The notes: a model not told the origin generated them from the letters alone. DNA of 64,000 nucleotides from Nibricoccus aquaticus (GCF_002310495.1 NZ_CP023344.1:3799501-3863500); one strand, 5' to 3'. Positions 32,617-42,130 are shown, numbered from the stretch's first letter. A program made the numbers and translations.

Positions 32617-34821
32617 ATGGAAACGTCCTCGTCTCCGATCTGCGGTCTGTGGATCGATGACGAGGGATTGGCGCACGTCTCGGTCGCGAAGGCCGACGGC
32701 TCACGCGAGGAACGCGTAGAAACGCTGCGGCCGTTCACGTGGTTTTCCGAACCGCCTGCCGATGTGTCGGTGGCGGGAGTCGAGACGGAGCAGCTGAAAG
32801 GCGAGGGCGTTTACAGCCATCTCGCTCACGCGGAAACGCTGGCGGCGCACGAGAACTTTTATGCGCTGCTCAAGACGGCCGGTGTGTCGGCGGACACGAT
32901 CAGGCCGCTGGAAAACGCGTTTTTACTTCAGCGGCGTGAGCGGCTTTTCCGCGAGTTGAGTTTCGCGCAGGTCCGGCGCTGCCAGTTCGACATCGAAACG
33001 GGCTCCAGCGAGGAAGGCCGGTTTAGCGATGCGAGCAAAGCGGGCGACCGTGTGCTGGCGATCGGGCTGCAATTCGGCGCGCGCCAGCGGCTGCTCGTGC
33101 TCGAAGCGATGACCGATGAGGCGGAGAAAAAGCTGTTGCTGGAGTTCAATGCCGTGCTGCTGGCTGAAGATCCGGACGTCATCGAGGGGCACAATCTGTT
33201 CAAGTTCGACTTCGACTATCTGCGGCAGCGGGCAAAGCGGCTCAAGGTGGCGTGCGCGTGGGGGCGTTTTGGGCAGAAGGCGACGTTTCGCAACAGCCGC
33301 TTGAAAGTCGCGGAGCGCTGGGTGGATTTCCCGCGTTGCGATCTGCCGGGGCGGACCGTGATCGACACGTATCTGCTCGTGCAGATGTACGACATCACGA
33401 CGCGTGAGATGACGTCGTACGGGCTGAAAGACGTGGCGGTTTATTTCGGGATCACGAGCGAGGACGCGGCGGAGAGTGGTGGGCGCACGTATCTCGCGGG
33501 CGACAAGATCCACGCGGCGTTCCAACAGGATCGGGAAGCGTTTCTGGCTTATCTGGCGGACGATTTGCGGGAGACGAAAGGGATAGCGGATCTGCTGCTG
33601 CCGACGTATTTCGAGCAGACGAAGACGTTTCCTATCCTGCTTCAGGACGCGACGCTTCGCGGCACGACGGCCAAGATCGACCTGCTGTTTTTGGAGGAGT
33701 ATTACCATGCGCGGCAGGCGTGTCCGTCACCGGCGGAGGTCGCGCCGTTCGAGGGCGGGTACACGCGGAGTTTCAAGGAGGGCGTCTTCAAGCACGTGCT
33801 GCACTTCGACGTGGCGTCGCTCTACCCGAGCCTGTTGCTCCAGATCGCGCGCAATCCGCGCAACGATTCGCTGGGCGTGTTTATCCCGCTTCTGAGCCGG
33901 TTGAGGGAGTACCGGTTGAAGTTTAAGCAGCTGGCCCGCACGGCGGAGACCGAGGAGTTGCGCGCGGAGTACCAGGCGCGTCAGACCAATTTCAAAATCC
34001 TGATCAACTCGTTCTACGGCTATCTCGGTTTCGCGAATGCGCGTTTCGGCGACGGTGAACTCGCCGCCGAAGTGACGAGACGCGGGCGGGAGCTGTTGCA
34101 GGCGTTGATCGACGAGTTCGCCCGTCACGGATGCACGATCCTGGAAGCGGATACGGACGGCATTTATCTGTCGTCGGAGGAATTTTTCGACCGGCCGGAG
34201 GAATTGCTGGCAAAGGTGGAGGCGGTGCTGCCGAAGGGAATCGAGCTGGAATACGACGGGCGGTACACGGCGATGTTTTGCTACAAGGCGAAGAACTACG
34301 CGCTCTATGATGGCACCAAGCTCACGATCCGCGGTTCGGCGCTGCGCTCGCGTGGTATCGAGCCGTACTTGAAGAAGATCAGCGACCGGTTGATCCGGTT
34401 TCTGGTCGGGGCGGAGACAGAATCGCCGCTCGTGCTGGTGGAAGATTTTCGACGTCGCATCGCGGAGCGCTCGGCGTCGGTGGCAGAACTGGCGAAGTCG
34501 GAAGTGCTCAGTTCAAATCCCGATGCGTATGAGCGTGCCATGAACGAAGGTGGTAAACCGCGTCGGGCCTCCGCTGAAGCCGCGCTGCAACTCACGCCGC
34601 GTCCGCGCATGGGCGAGCGCGTGGCCTACTACATCACGGCGAAGGCCAAGGGGAAAACCAGCGACTGGCAGCGGGCGAAACCGGTGGCGTTATACGATGC
34701 TGCGAATGCGCCGTACGACCCGCAGTACTACCTCGATAAACTGGATGACTGGATCGAGCGGTATGGCGTTTTCCTGGGCGTTAGCGCGCCGAAGGAGCAA
34801 GGCGAGTTTTCGCTGGAGTGA
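32617..34821 (+). CDS. Family B DNA polymerase, compact form
   Basis: This is a DNA-directed DNA polymerase of family B (Pol II/archaeal type), 734 residues. The 3'-5' exonuclease domain is intact by motif: Exo I D125 and E127 in FDIETGS, Exo II in EGHNLFKFDFDYL, and Exo III in YLADDLRET. Polymerase motif A is D398 in DVASLYPSL, motif B lies around NFKILINSFYGYLGF, and motif C is D512 and D514 in ADTDGIYL. The ATG at METSSSPI was chosen because the upstream part of the long frame is a shadow of the membrane-protein gene. It is shorter than E. coli Pol II (783 residues). The role is presumably repair or translesion synthesis. Confidence 0.92.
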   Translation: METSSSPICGLWIDDEGLAHVSVAKADGSREERVETLRPFTWFSEPPADVSVAGVETEQLKGEGVYSHLAHAETLAAHENFYALLKTAGVSADTIRPLENAFLLQRRERLFRELSFAQVRRCQFDIETGSSEEGRFSDASKAGDRVLAIGLQFGARQRLLVLEAMTDEAEKKLLLEFNAVLLAEDPDVIEGHNLFKFDFDYLRQRAKRLKVACAWGRFGQKATFRNSRLKVAERWVDFPRCDLPGRTVIDTYLLVQMYDITTREMTSYGLKDVAVYFGITSEDAAESGGRTYLAGDKIHAAFQQDREAFLAYLADDLRETKGIADLLLPTYFEQTKTFPILLQDATLRGTTAKIDLLFLEEYYHARQACPSPAEVAPFEGGYTRSFKEGVFKHVLHFDVASLYPSLLLQIARNPRNDSLGVFIPLLSRLREYRLKFKQLARTAETEELRAEYQARQTNFKILINSFYGYLGFANARFGDGELAAEVTRRGRELLQALIDEFARHGCTILEADTDGIYLSSEEFFDRPEELLAKVEAVLPKGIELEYDGRYTAMFCYKAKNYALYDGTKLTIRGSALRSRGIEPYLKKISDRLIRFLVGAETESPLVLVEDFRRRIAERSASVAELAKSEVLSSNPDAYERAMNEGGKPRRASAEAALQLTPRPRMGERVAYYITAKAKGKTSDWQRAKPVALYDAANAPYDPQYYLDKLDDWIERYGVFLGVSAPKEQGEFSLE

Positions 34822-34870
34822 AACGGGCGGAATCGCGGTGTTAAGCCGCGCCTACAGCTTCGCACGGATG

Positions 34871-36004
34871 TCAGAGCGCCTGCTCGGTGACGGCGTCGAA
34901 GAGGTGCGCTTTGCTCACGTCGAAGCACACTTTGACTGATTGATTCGCTTCATAGTGAGCGGTGGGGAGCACGCGGGCGATGAAGGCGGTCGCGCCGGTG
35001 TGAAGATAAAGATAGGTCTCGGAGCCCATGGGTTCGGAGACCTCGACTTTGACCTCGGCGGTGGCGGCCGGATTCACGGTGGTGGCGGTAAGCGCGTCGT
35101 CGACATTTTCGGGGCGGATGCCGAGGACGACGGGTTTTTCGATGTGAGCGGCGGCTTTGGCCGCGAGGCGCTGATCCAGGGCGATGGAGACAGCGGACGA
35201 GGGCGCGGCGGGGTTTTCTTCGATGAAGACGAGTTTGTCGCCCGCGCGGCGGATAGTGCCTTTGAAGAGGTTCATCTGCGGGCTGCCGATGAAGCCGGCG
35301 ACGAAGAGATTTTTGGGGTGGTTGTAGAGCTCAAGAGGCTCGGCGACCTGCATGATATTACCGTCTTTCATGACACAGATGCGGTCGCCCATGGTCATGG
35401 CCTCGGTCTGGTCGTGGGTGACGTAAATCATCGTGGCTCCGAGGCGGGCGTGGAGTTTCGAGATCTCGGTGCGGGTGGAGACGCGCATCTTGGCGTCGAG
35501 GTTGGAGAGGGGCTCGTCGAAGAGAAAAACCTTGGGCTTGCGAACGATGGCGCGACCCACGGCGACGCGCTGGCGCTGGCCGCCGGAGAGGGCCTTGGGC
35601 TTGCGGTCGAGGTAGGCGTCGAGGCCGAGCATGGCGGAGGCTTCGCGGACGCGGGCGTCGATTTCGGCTTTGGGGAATTTCCGGAGCTTCAGGCCGAAGG
35701 CCATGTTTTCGTACACGCTCATGTGGGGGTAGAGCGCGTAGTTTTGGAAAACCATGGCGATGTCGCGGTCGCGGGGAAGGACGTCATTCACGATCTTGCC
35801 GTCGATGGAGATGGTGCCGCCGGAGATCTCTTCGAGGCCGGCGATCATGCGCAGGGTGGTGGACTTTCCGCAGCCGGAAGGGCCGACCAGCACCATGAAT
35901 TCGCGATCCTCGATGGTGAGGTTGATGCTATTTACCGCAGTAACGCCGGGGCCGTTCTTTTCGGGGTAGGTTTTGACGAGGGTCTCGATGGTGACTTTGG
36001 CCAT
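34871..36004 (-). CDS. Sugar ABC transporter ATPase, MalK/MsmK/UgpC type
   Basis: This is the ATP-binding subunit of a carbohydrate ABC importer, 377 residues. Walker A is GPSGCGKST, the signature [16 protein letters not shown], Walker [17 protein letters not shown], and the switch histidine is in [11 protein letters not shown]-terminal TOBE domain includes [12 protein letters not shown]. Permease and binding-protein genes are absent, which is typical of the shared ATPases that serve several sugar importers. The start at MAKVTIETL fits the family; an upstream in-frame ATG would add 23 basic residues and was not used. It is divergent from the RHH gene. Confidence 0.92.
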   Translation of the reverse strand: MAKVTIETLVKTYPEKNGPGVTAVNSINLTIEDREFMVLVGPSGCGKSTTLRMIAGLEEISGGTISIDGKIVNDVLPRDRDIAMVFQNYALYPHMSVYENMAFGLKLRKFPKAEIDARVREASAMLGLDAYLDRKPKALSGGQRQRVAVGRAIVRKPKVFLFDEPLSNLDAKMRVSTRTEISKLHARLGATMIYVTHDQTEAMTMGDRICVMKDGNIMQVAEPLELYNHPKNLFVAGFIGSPQMNLFKGTIRRAGDKLVFIEENPAAPSSAVSIALDQRLAAKAAAHIEKPVVLGIRPENVDDALTATTVNPAATAEVKVEVSEPMGSETYLYLHTGATAFIARVLPTAHYEANQSVKVCFDVSKAHLFDAVTEQAL

Positions 36005-36131
36005 GAGTGGGGCGCGGCGCGGGTTGCGGGGAAGGGGACGGCGAAAAATCCGGCGCGTATCCAGTCTAGTCAACCGTGGAGATACTGCAAAAATCGTGTT
36101 GCCCCACGCGGGCGCACGGGCATTTGTGTAA

Positions 36132-36147
36132 TGTCTTCACCAAGACA
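36132..36147. promoter_or_regulatory. Palindrome upstream of the tandem RHH gene
   Basis: TGTCTT and AAGACA form a perfect inverted repeat around a four-base centre, 35 bases before the RHH start and partly overlapping a possible minus-10 TGTAAT at 36127-36132. It is a reasonable autoregulatory operator candidate. That use is inference. Confidence 0.5.
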
Positions 36148-36182
36148 CGTAACCCAACGGTCGAGAGAAAAATCAACCAGCC

Positions 36183-36500
36183 ATGGCTAAGAAAAAAACC
36201 AACGCCCCTGCCCCCCTCACGTTTGATCTGCCGGTCTCCCTGATCGGAAAACTCGGTTCGAACCAGAAAAAACTTGGTCTGAAATCCGCCAGCGAAGTCG
36301 TTCGTCTGGCCATCTCTGAATTCAACTTCGAGAAGTACGAGGCCTCCGCCGAAGAGCACCGCCAGATTTCGGTACGTCTGCCTGCCGACATCAAAACCAA
36401 GCTCACCAAGGTCGCCAAAAAGAAGAGCGTCAGCGTCGGCGAACTCCTCCGCGTCGCCATCGACTCGCTGGAAGCCAAGAAGGTCGCCAAGAAAAAGTAA
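36183..36500 (+). CDS. Tandem ribbon-helix-helix-like DNA-binding protein
   Basis: This is a small basic protein of 105 residues with lysine-rich ends (MAKKK and KVAKKK). Two similar segments, at about residues 12-50 and 60-98, each look like a ribbon-helix-helix unit: a short beta strand (LTFDLPVSLI and RQISVRLPADI), a helix, and a second helix starting near a serine (SASEVVRLAISEF and SVGELLRVAIDSL). RHH regulators normally have one unit and dimerise, so this could be a single-chain pseudo-dimer. A palindrome lies in its promoter region and a strong terminator follows. I do not know a named homologue. The product may be a nucleoid or abundant DNA-binding protein. Confidence 0.7.
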   Translation: MAKKKTNAPAPLTFDLPVSLIGKLGSNQKKLGLKSASEVVRLAISEFNFEKYEASAEEHRQISVRLPADIKTKLTKVAKKKSVSVGELLRVAIDSLEAKKVAKKK

Positions 36501-36574
36501 TCTCTCCCGGGGTTACCTACGCGAGCCGGAGCCGCTCGCTGGCAGCCAGTCTGCCAAACCGGCTCACACTTTTC

Positions 36575-36610
36575 GCAAGCGCGCCCGCACACGGCGCGCT
36601 TGCCCTTTTT
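36575..36610 (+). terminator. Strong rho-independent terminator
   Basis: An 11-bp perfect stem (GCAAGCGCGCC with GGCGCGCTTGC), a 7-base loop and a run of five T end the RHH transcript. Confidence 0.93.
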
Positions 36611-36611
36611 A

Positions 36612-36640
36612 GGGCGCGGACTTTTAGTCGGCGCCCTTTT
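36612..36640 (+). terminator. Hairpin with T run directly before the aminotransferase start
   Basis: GGGCGC pairs with GCGCCC, with an inner GAC/GTC pairing, followed by TTTT two bases before the ATG of the aminotransferase. It may be a second terminator or an attenuator. It leaves no room for a Shine-Dalgarno site. Confidence 0.65.
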
Positions 36641-36642
36641 GC

Positions 36643-37836
36643 ATGAGCACCTCTCCACGGCCTCTCTCGTCCTGGGCACAGAATATCTCTCCTTCGCCAA
36701 CCCTCGCGGTTGATGCGAAGGCTAAAGCACTCCTCGCCGCTGGCGAGGACGTTTTGAATTTTGCCGCCGGTGAACCCGATTTCGACACGCCTGAGCACAT
36801 CAAGGAGGCGTGCATCGCCGCTTTGAAGAGCGGCAAAACCAAGTACGCGCCCACGCCCGGCATCGAGCCGCTGCGCCAGGCCGTCGCCGAGCGCTACGCC
36901 GCCGAGTACGGTTTGAAGGTCGCATCCTCGCAGGTCGTGGTTTCCCCGGGTGGGAAGTTTTCCTGCTACCTCGCGATCATGGCAACGTGTTCGCCCGGCG
37001 ATGAAGTGATCATTCCCGCACCGTACTGGGTGAGCTATCCCGAGATGGTGAAGCTCGCGGGTGCGACGCCGAAGGTCGTCCTTGCCGACGACACGACCGG
37101 CTTCCTCCTCACACCTGCGATGCTCGAAGCCGCGATCACGCCGAAGACGAAACTCGTCGTGCTCAACTCGCCGTCGAATCCCTCCGGGGCCGTTTATTCG
37201 CGCGCGCAGCTCGAGGCGCTCGTGGCCGTCGCGGTGAAGCACAATCTCTACATCCTCTCTGACGAGATGTATGAGCATCTCGTGTACGACGGTGCCACGC
37301 CGACCTGCGTCGCCGCGTTGTCGAAGGAAGCCGAAGCGCGCACCATCATCGTCGCTGGTTTCTCGAAGACCTACGCGATGACCGGCTGGCGTCTCGGCAC
37401 GCTCGTCGCGCCCGCGCCCATCGCCAAGGCCTGCGCGGAAATCCAGAGCCAGCAATCGAGCAACGCCACGACCTTTGCCCAGTACGGCGCGCTCGCCGCA
37501 CTCAAGGAAAAGGAAAAGACAGCGGCCGCGCTCAAGGAAATGATGACGGCCTTCGACCGTCGCCGGAAGTTTCTCCACGCCGAGCTCATCAAGATCCCGG
37601 GTGTCACCTGCGTGCTTTCGCAGGGCGCGTTTTATCTTTTCCCGAACATCTCCAGCTTCGGTCTGAAGGATCAGGAGTTCTGCGCGAAGTTGCTGGAGCA
37701 GGAAAAAGTCGCCGCCGTGTTCGGCAGCGCGTTCGGCGCGGAAGGTTATTTGCGCCTCAGCTACGCGACGAGCGACGAGATCCTGGCCAAGGGCGTGGCC
37801 CGGCTCGCGAAGTTCTGTGCTTCGCTGAAGAAGTAA
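36643..37836 (+). CDS. Pyridoxal-phosphate aspartate aminotransferase, class I
   Basis: This class I aminotransferase of 397 residues is closest in pattern to aspartate/prephenate-type enzymes of subgroup I-gamma. The PLP lysine is K242 in [15 protein letters not shown]. Other landmarks are [43 protein letters not shown] and the carboxylate-binding arginine in YLRLSYATS. It would interconvert aspartate and oxaloacetate, possibly also acting on prephenate. The start codon stands right after a hairpin with a T run, so a leaderless or attenuated transcript is possible. A good terminator follows. Confidence 0.92.
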   Translation: MSTSPRPLSSWAQNISPSPTLAVDAKAKALLAAGEDVLNFAAGEPDFDTPEHIKEACIAALKSGKTKYAPTPGIEPLRQAVAERYAAEYGLKVASSQVVVSPGGKFSCYLAIMATCSPGDEVIIPAPYWVSYPEMVKLAGATPKVVLADDTTGFLLTPAMLEAAITPKTKLVVLNSPSNPSGAVYSRAQLEALVAVAVKHNLYILSDEMYEHLVYDGATPTCVAALSKEAEARTIIVAGFSKTYAMTGWRLGTLVAPAPIAKACAEIQSQQSSNATTFAQYGALAALKEKEKTAAALKEMMTAFDRRRKFLHAELIKIPGVTCVLSQGAFYLFPNISSFGLKDQEFCAKLLEQEKVAAVFGSAFGAEGYLRLSYATSDEILAKGVARLAKFCASLKK

Positions 37837-37870
37837 CGAGCAGACGACGTCAGTCCGGCGTTTTTATTTC

Positions 37871-37905
37871 AGCCGCGGTGACCCCATGTTCATCGCGGCT
37901 TTTTT
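37871..37905 (+). terminator. Rho-independent terminator
   Basis: AGCCGCG pairs with CGCGGCT across a 16-base loop, followed by TTTTT, 34 bases after the aminotransferase stop. The A-free left side argues for use mainly on the plus strand. Confidence 0.85.
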
Positions 37906-37947
37906 GTGTCCATATACGCCGATCAGAGGCGGGCGGGCCGCGTTGAG

Positions 37948-38865
37948 CTACTTTTTTTCGGGTGGAGGCGGTGGCAGCGTGGCGTGATCCGGGGCGACGA
38001 GGGCGAGGTTGGGCGTGATGTCGGCGTCGAGGCGTTTGCCCGACCAGCGGATGGCACCGAGCACCATAGACTGAAACTGCGGGTTGTCCCAAACGTCTTC
38101 TCGGTGACCGAGCGCGTTAAAGACGACGCGGCCGTTTCCGTGTGCGCGCGCCCATGCGATGGGAAACGGTGGACGCTGGTAGTCGGAGCCGGTCATGCCG
38201 TTTGTCTCCAGCAGGAGCAGGGCGTGGAGGTCGGGGGCGAATTCTTTTAACGAATACCACTCTTCGTGCAGGTGGAGTTCGTCGCCGAGCGATTCCATGC
38301 CGGGGAATTTAGGCGAGAGCACGCGCGCCCGGGCCATTTGCTGCGGGCCGTGGCGGATGAATTCGCCGCCGAGCATTTTGATGAAGGGATCGGAGGCGTC
38401 GCCGTGATGTCGGAATCGCGCGAGGCGGTCGGTGGACGGGACGCCGGCTTTTTCGCTGGTGTGAAACGTGTCGCTGCAACTGTGCAGGCCAACGAAACCT
38501 TTACCGCCGGAGACTGCGTCGAGCAGCGCCTGTTTTCCGTCTGCGGTCATTGCGGGCTGTGCGTCGGTGCCAACGCTGAGGAGATCGCCGCTCGTGTAGA
38601 AGAGCAGCACGTCGAAATTCGCCAGATAGTCGAACGTGAAGAGACTGCCGTCTTTGGTGAAGGTGAAGGCGAGGTCGTGCTCTGCGCCGAGTTTGGTGAG
38701 AATCTTCTCCGAGTAACTCGGCTGGCCATCGGTGCGTTTCACCACGCTGTGTTCGAAGCCGGAGGACTTCGTGAAATAGAGAACGCGTAGTGGCGCGGCG
38801 TTGATCGATAAGGTGAGTCCGAGCCAGAGCAGGCTGGCGGCAATCCGCGCGGGGTAAGGCGACAT
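37948..38865 (-). CDS. Exported ThuA-domain protein
   Basis: This secreted protein of 305 residues has a signal peptide at about residues 1-23 (ending in SINAAP) and a ThuA-like, glutamine-amidotransferase-fold domain over the rest. Typical stretches are LRVLYFTKSSGFEHS, FDVLLFYTSGD, GKGFVGLHSCSDTFH, GGEFIRHGPQQ and HGNGRVVFNALGH. ThuA proteins are linked to trehalose and other sugar use, but their reaction is unknown. They are abundant in Verrucomicrobiota and Planctomycetota. The second ATG was chosen because it begins the signal peptide. A proline run precedes the C-terminus. Confidence 0.85.
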   Translation of the reverse strand: MSPYPARIAASLLWLGLTLSINAAPLRVLYFTKSSGFEHSVVKRTDGQPSYSEKILTKLGAEHDLAFTFTKDGSLFTFDYLANFDVLLFYTSGDLLSVGTDAQPAMTADGKQALLDAVSGGKGFVGLHSCSDTFHTSEKAGVPSTDRLARFRHHGDASDPFIKMLGGEFIRHGPQQMARARVLSPKFPGMESLGDELHLHEEWYSLKEFAPDLHALLLLETNGMTGSDYQRPPFPIAWARAHGNGRVVFNALGHREDVWDNPQFQSMVLGAIRWSGKRLDADITPNLALVAPDHATLPPPPPEKK

Positions 38866-38986
38866 GAGGGCGACGATTCGAGCGATGCACGCCGCAGGCA
38901 ACGATGCGCTGATGCTGACAGTCTCTTTGCGCGAAGGAGCAGCGGGGGTTCTTGCGCCCTGCGTTTAATCGCCTGAAATTTTTGCC

Positions 38987-39658
38987 ATGCCTTTGGAGCT
39001 TATCGCCGACGATGTCTGGACCGATCACGAGCCCATGCGTTTCGCGGGACTGCCGCTTGGCCGCCGTGTGACGGCGATCCGCACGCAGGCCGATGAAGTC
39101 GTGGTTTTTTCTCCACTGAGCTGGTCGCACGCTCGCCAGGCAGAGTTGGAGGCGTTGGGCAAAGTCTCGCTCATGGTGGTTCCGAGCCGCTGGCACGACC
39201 GCTACTTTGATCAATACATGGATAAATTGCCGGGCTGTCGCTTTGCGGGATCAGCGGGAGTGCGGGCTAATCACGAGTCGTGGAATCTGGTGCCGTTGGA
39301 GTCCTGTGCGGAAACGCTGCGCGAGTTCGAGTGGTACACGTTGCCGGGGATGCCGAGCGTGGAGGAGACGGTTTTCTTTCACCGTCCCTCGCGCACGCTG
39401 GTGCTGGCGGATGTGCTGTTTAACCTCGGTCTCGGAGAGACAATGACAACGCGGCTGCTCTTCCGGCTGGCGGGAATCGGGCCCAGCCCCGGGCCGTCGC
39501 GGCTGGAGAAATTTCTTATCCGTGACCGGCGAGCCTTCGCGGAGGGCTGGCGGCGCGTGCTGGCCTGGGATGTGGCGCGGATCGCGGTCGGGCACGGGCA
39601 GGTGATCGACCGCGAGGCGAAACGGGTGTTGCGCGAAGCGTACGCGTACTTGCTCTAA
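38987..39658 (+). CDS. DUF4336 (metallo-beta-lactamase-like) protein
   Basis: This cytoplasmic protein of 223 residues has the pattern of the DUF4336 family, a diverged branch of the metallo-beta-lactamase fold: DDVWTDHEP with MRFAGLPLGRRVTAIR, VVFSPLSW, VVPSRWHDRYF, GSAGVRANH and VLADVLFNLG, and a final VGHGQVI. The complete HXHXDH metal motif is absent, so catalysis is uncertain. It is divergent from the ThuA gene and convergent with a serine hydrolase gene. Confidence 0.72.
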   Translation: MPLELIADDVWTDHEPMRFAGLPLGRRVTAIRTQADEVVVFSPLSWSHARQAELEALGKVSLMVVPSRWHDRYFDQYMDKLPGCRFAGSAGVRANHESWNLVPLESCAETLREFEWYTLPGMPSVEETVFFHRPSRTLVLADVLFNLGLGETMTTRLLFRLAGIGPSPGPSRLEKFLIRDRRAFAEGWRRVLAWDVARIAVGHGQVIDREAKRVLREAYAYLL

Positions 39659-39694
39659 CAGCCGCCAACGCGCCGGAAGTTGCTTCGGGTTGGG

Positions 39695-41086
39695 CTACTC
39701 ACGCGGAGCACGCATCTCGCGGCCGTTTTGTTTTAGCGTGAGTGAGGTGGCGGGGCCGCCGTCGGCGGGCAGTTCAAAGACAATATCGGCGGCGACGCGG
39801 CGTGAGAAAAATATTTCCGGCGCGGCTGCGAAGAGGCGGTCGGCCGGCTGGCCGGTCGGTGTGAGCACGAGCGCGAGATTCTGGCGCTCGAAAGTCAGCG
39901 CGAATTGCGGGCTGATGCGGAAGGTGCCGGTGCAGCGGTCGAGTTGCGCTTCGGTGAGAGCGACCTCGGCGCGATCCCGGTTGGGCATCGGGCGCTCGGC
40001 GATGCCGGCGGCGCGGCGGAAAAGACTTTCCGCTAGACCGCTGCCGACGGGATTGGAGCGATTGGCCAGTAGAAGCGACGCGGTGCCGAGTTCGCGATTG
40101 ATGAAGAGCGCTGAGTGGAAGCCGCCGGTCATACCGTTGTGCCAGCGGGTTTTTCCGTCGCCGGCTAGAAGCCAGCCGAGCGCCTGGCCGCCGGGAAATG
40201 CGGTGGCGGCGAGTGATTGCCGCGTCCACGCGAGCTCGATGGCTTTCGCGAGCGGCGCCGGTGTATTCGCGGGCTGGAGCATGGCGGCGGCGAAGCGCAT
40301 CATGTCGGCGGTCGTGGAGCGGATGCCGCCAGCGCCGGCGAGTGATTGAAATTCCCAATGACTCCAGGGCAGACCGGCGGAGGTGAAGGCGGGAGCGAAA
40401 CGGGCGCGCTGCTCCTCGTTGGGCGTGAGCACGGTGTCGGTCATGCCGAGCGGCCCGGCGATGCGGGTGATGAGGAGTTGCTCGTAGGTCGTGCCGGTTT
40501 TTCGCGCGAGCAAGGTGCCGAGGAGGCCGGCGGCGAGATTGCTGTAGCTGGCTTTGGTGCCGGGCTCGAAATCGAGCTTCACCTGGCGGAGGGTTTTCCA
40601 GAGATCGTTTTCGTCGTAGCTGGCGTAAGGGTTGGTGAAGTTGATGGCTGAGATTTCAGAGGGAATGCGCGGCAGGCCTGACGTGTGGGTGGCGAGCATC
40701 AGCAGCGTGATGCGTTCACCGGCGCCGTCGGGCAGCACGACGTCAGCGGGGAGCAGGCGGGCGATGGGTGTGTCGAGCGTGACTTCGCCGCGCACGACGG
40801 CGTCGGCGAGGAGCAGGCTCGTGAAGACTTTGGTGATGGAGCCGATCTCGTAGAGCGTGCGGTCGTCGGGTGGGGTGGGATTGGCCGTCGAGAGCACGCC
40901 GGCGTGGCCGGTGACGGAGCCGGTGGGTTGGATCGCGCCGAGGGAGACGGCTTGGAGCGATTTGTTTTCGACGAGCGCGGCGACGTGTTGCTTCAGGTCG
41001 GCCTCGGTGAGTGGTGCCGCGTGTGCGGCGGTGGCTGCGAGGACCGAGGCTGCAAGCAGGGCGGAGAATTTTGAAACCAAGTTCAT
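39695..41086 (-). CDS. Exported serine hydrolase, class C beta-lactamase family
   Basis: This periplasmic or secreted member of the beta-lactamase/DD-peptidase fold has 463 residues with a signal peptide at 1-24. The SXXK motif is S83 to K86 in EIGSITKVFT, a YSN tyrosine lies near residue 183 in KASYSNLAAG, and the third motif is the HNGMTGGFH segment. The C-terminal 90 residues form a small beta-rich domain common in these hydrolases. Whether it acts on beta-lactams, peptidoglycan or small esters cannot be told. It appears monocistronic. Confidence 0.87.
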   Translation of the reverse strand: MNLVSKFSALLAASVLAATAAHAAPLTEADLKQHVAALVENKSLQAVSLGAIQPTGSVTGHAGVLSTANPTPPDDRTLYEIGSITKVFTSLLLADAVVRGEVTLDTPIARLLPADVVLPDGAGERITLLMLATHTSGLPRIPSEISAINFTNPYASYDENDLWKTLRQVKLDFEPGTKASYSNLAAGLLGTLLARKTGTTYEQLLITRIAGPLGMTDTVLTPNEEQRARFAPAFTSAGLPWSHWEFQSLAGAGGIRSTTADMMRFAAAMLQPANTPAPLAKAIELAWTRQSLAATAFPGGQALGWLLAGDGKTRWHNGMTGGFHSALFINRELGTASLLLANRSNPVGSGLAESLFRRAAGIAERPMPNRDRAEVALTEAQLDRCTGTFRISPQFALTFERQNLALVLTPTGQPADRLFAAAPEIFFSRRVAADIVFELPADGGPATSLTLKQNGREMRAPRE

Positions 41087-41191
41087 GAGACGAGAGGCGA
41101 AGGGACGGGAATGAATGAGTGCGTGACGCTGAGTTAGAAGCTGCCCGGCGCGTTTCCTTACAGATGGCGATGTCCGGGTGTGCAGTTTCGC

Positions 41192-42130
41192 TCAGACGAG
41201 GTTGATCAGGCTCTCGCGCACGCGGATGGCTTCGGCGGCTGGGGAGTCGCCGAAGAGTCGCTTGAACTCGCGGCTGAACTGCGAGGCGCTCTCGTAGCCG
41301 ACCTGCCCGGCAGCCTCGGCGGCGCTCGTGCGTTCATGGACCATCATGAGACGGGCTTTGTGGAGGCGGACGGTTTTGATGTACTGAAGCGGCGAGGAAG
41401 TGGTGACGGTTTTGAAGTGTGCGTGAAACGTGGAGACGCTCATGCCGGCCTCGCGCGCAAGCGTTTCCATATCGAAGGGATGGGCGCAGTCCGTGTGGAT
41501 GAGGTTAACGATGCGGCTGATTTTGCCGAAGTGACTGTGCGGCGCGGCGAGGGCGCGGAGATTGCCTCCGAGTTTTCCGAGGAGGACGCGGTAGGTGATT
41601 TCGCGCACGATCTGAGGACCGAGAATGCGGGCGTCGTTGGCGGAGCGCAGGCACTCCAGCAGGCGGACGGCTGCGCCGCCCAGGCCCTCGTCCAGCGATG
41701 TGGATTCGATGGCTCGCGGCGCTTCGTCGTAGGGAGGCTGGTGATGTTCGAGTTGCAGGAGGAGCTCTGCGACGAGAGCGGGCGTGATGCCGACTGCGAG
41801 ACCGAGAAAAGGATTTTCCGGCGATCCGTAGGTCTCGCACTCGAACGGCATGGGCACGGTGAGCACGAGGTAGTTGTTCGCGTCGTAAACGAAACGGCGG
41901 TCACCGAGGTAGCCCGATTTGCGGCCTTGCGCGACGATGACGATGCTCGGCTCGTAAGCGATCGGGCTGCGTGGCACGTGCTGCGTGGAGCGCATGAAGC
42001 GCACGCCGGGCAGCAGCGAGCGACTGAAGCCCTGGCCCTGCGCGAGGTCTTTGAGCAGCGCGGCCATGCGGGCGTTCGCGGCGCTGGCGATCGTGACGGA
42101 CTCGACCGGGGACTTGGTTTTGGCGGCCAT
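41192..42130 (-). CDS. AraC family transcriptional regulator
   Basis: This 312-residue regulator has an N-terminal AraC_N-type cupin domain, with PSIVIVAQGRKSGYLGDRRFVYDANNYLVLT, and a C-terminal pair of helix-turn-helix motifs beginning near residue 217, including MSVSTFHAHFKTVT and QVGYESASQFSREFKRLFG. It is divergent from two SDR dehydrogenase genes, which suggests that it controls them and senses their substrate. The 216-base intergenic region holds both promoters, but I cannot assign boxes with confidence. Confidence 0.9.
   Translation of the reverse strand: MAAKTKSPVESVTIASAANARMAALLKDLAQGQGFSRSLLPGVRFMRSTQHVPRSPIAYEPSIVIVAQGRKSGYLGDRRFVYDANNYLVLTVPMPFECETYGSPENPFLGLAVGITPALVAELLLQLEHHQPPYDEAPRAIESTSLDEGLGGAAVRLLECLRSANDARILGPQIVREITYRVLLGKLGGNLRALAAPHSHFGKISRIVNLIHTDCAHPFDMETLAREAGMSVSTFHAHFKTVTTSSPLQYIKTVRLHKARLMMVHERTSAAEAAGQVGYESASQFSREFKRLFGDSPAAEAIRVRESLINLV

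Noticed and set aside
36105-36127. A full sigma-70 promoter for the tandem RHH gene
   Set aside because: A TTGCCC lies at 36099 but is 22 bases from the TGTAAT, too far for a normal spacer, so only the minus-10-like element was mentioned.
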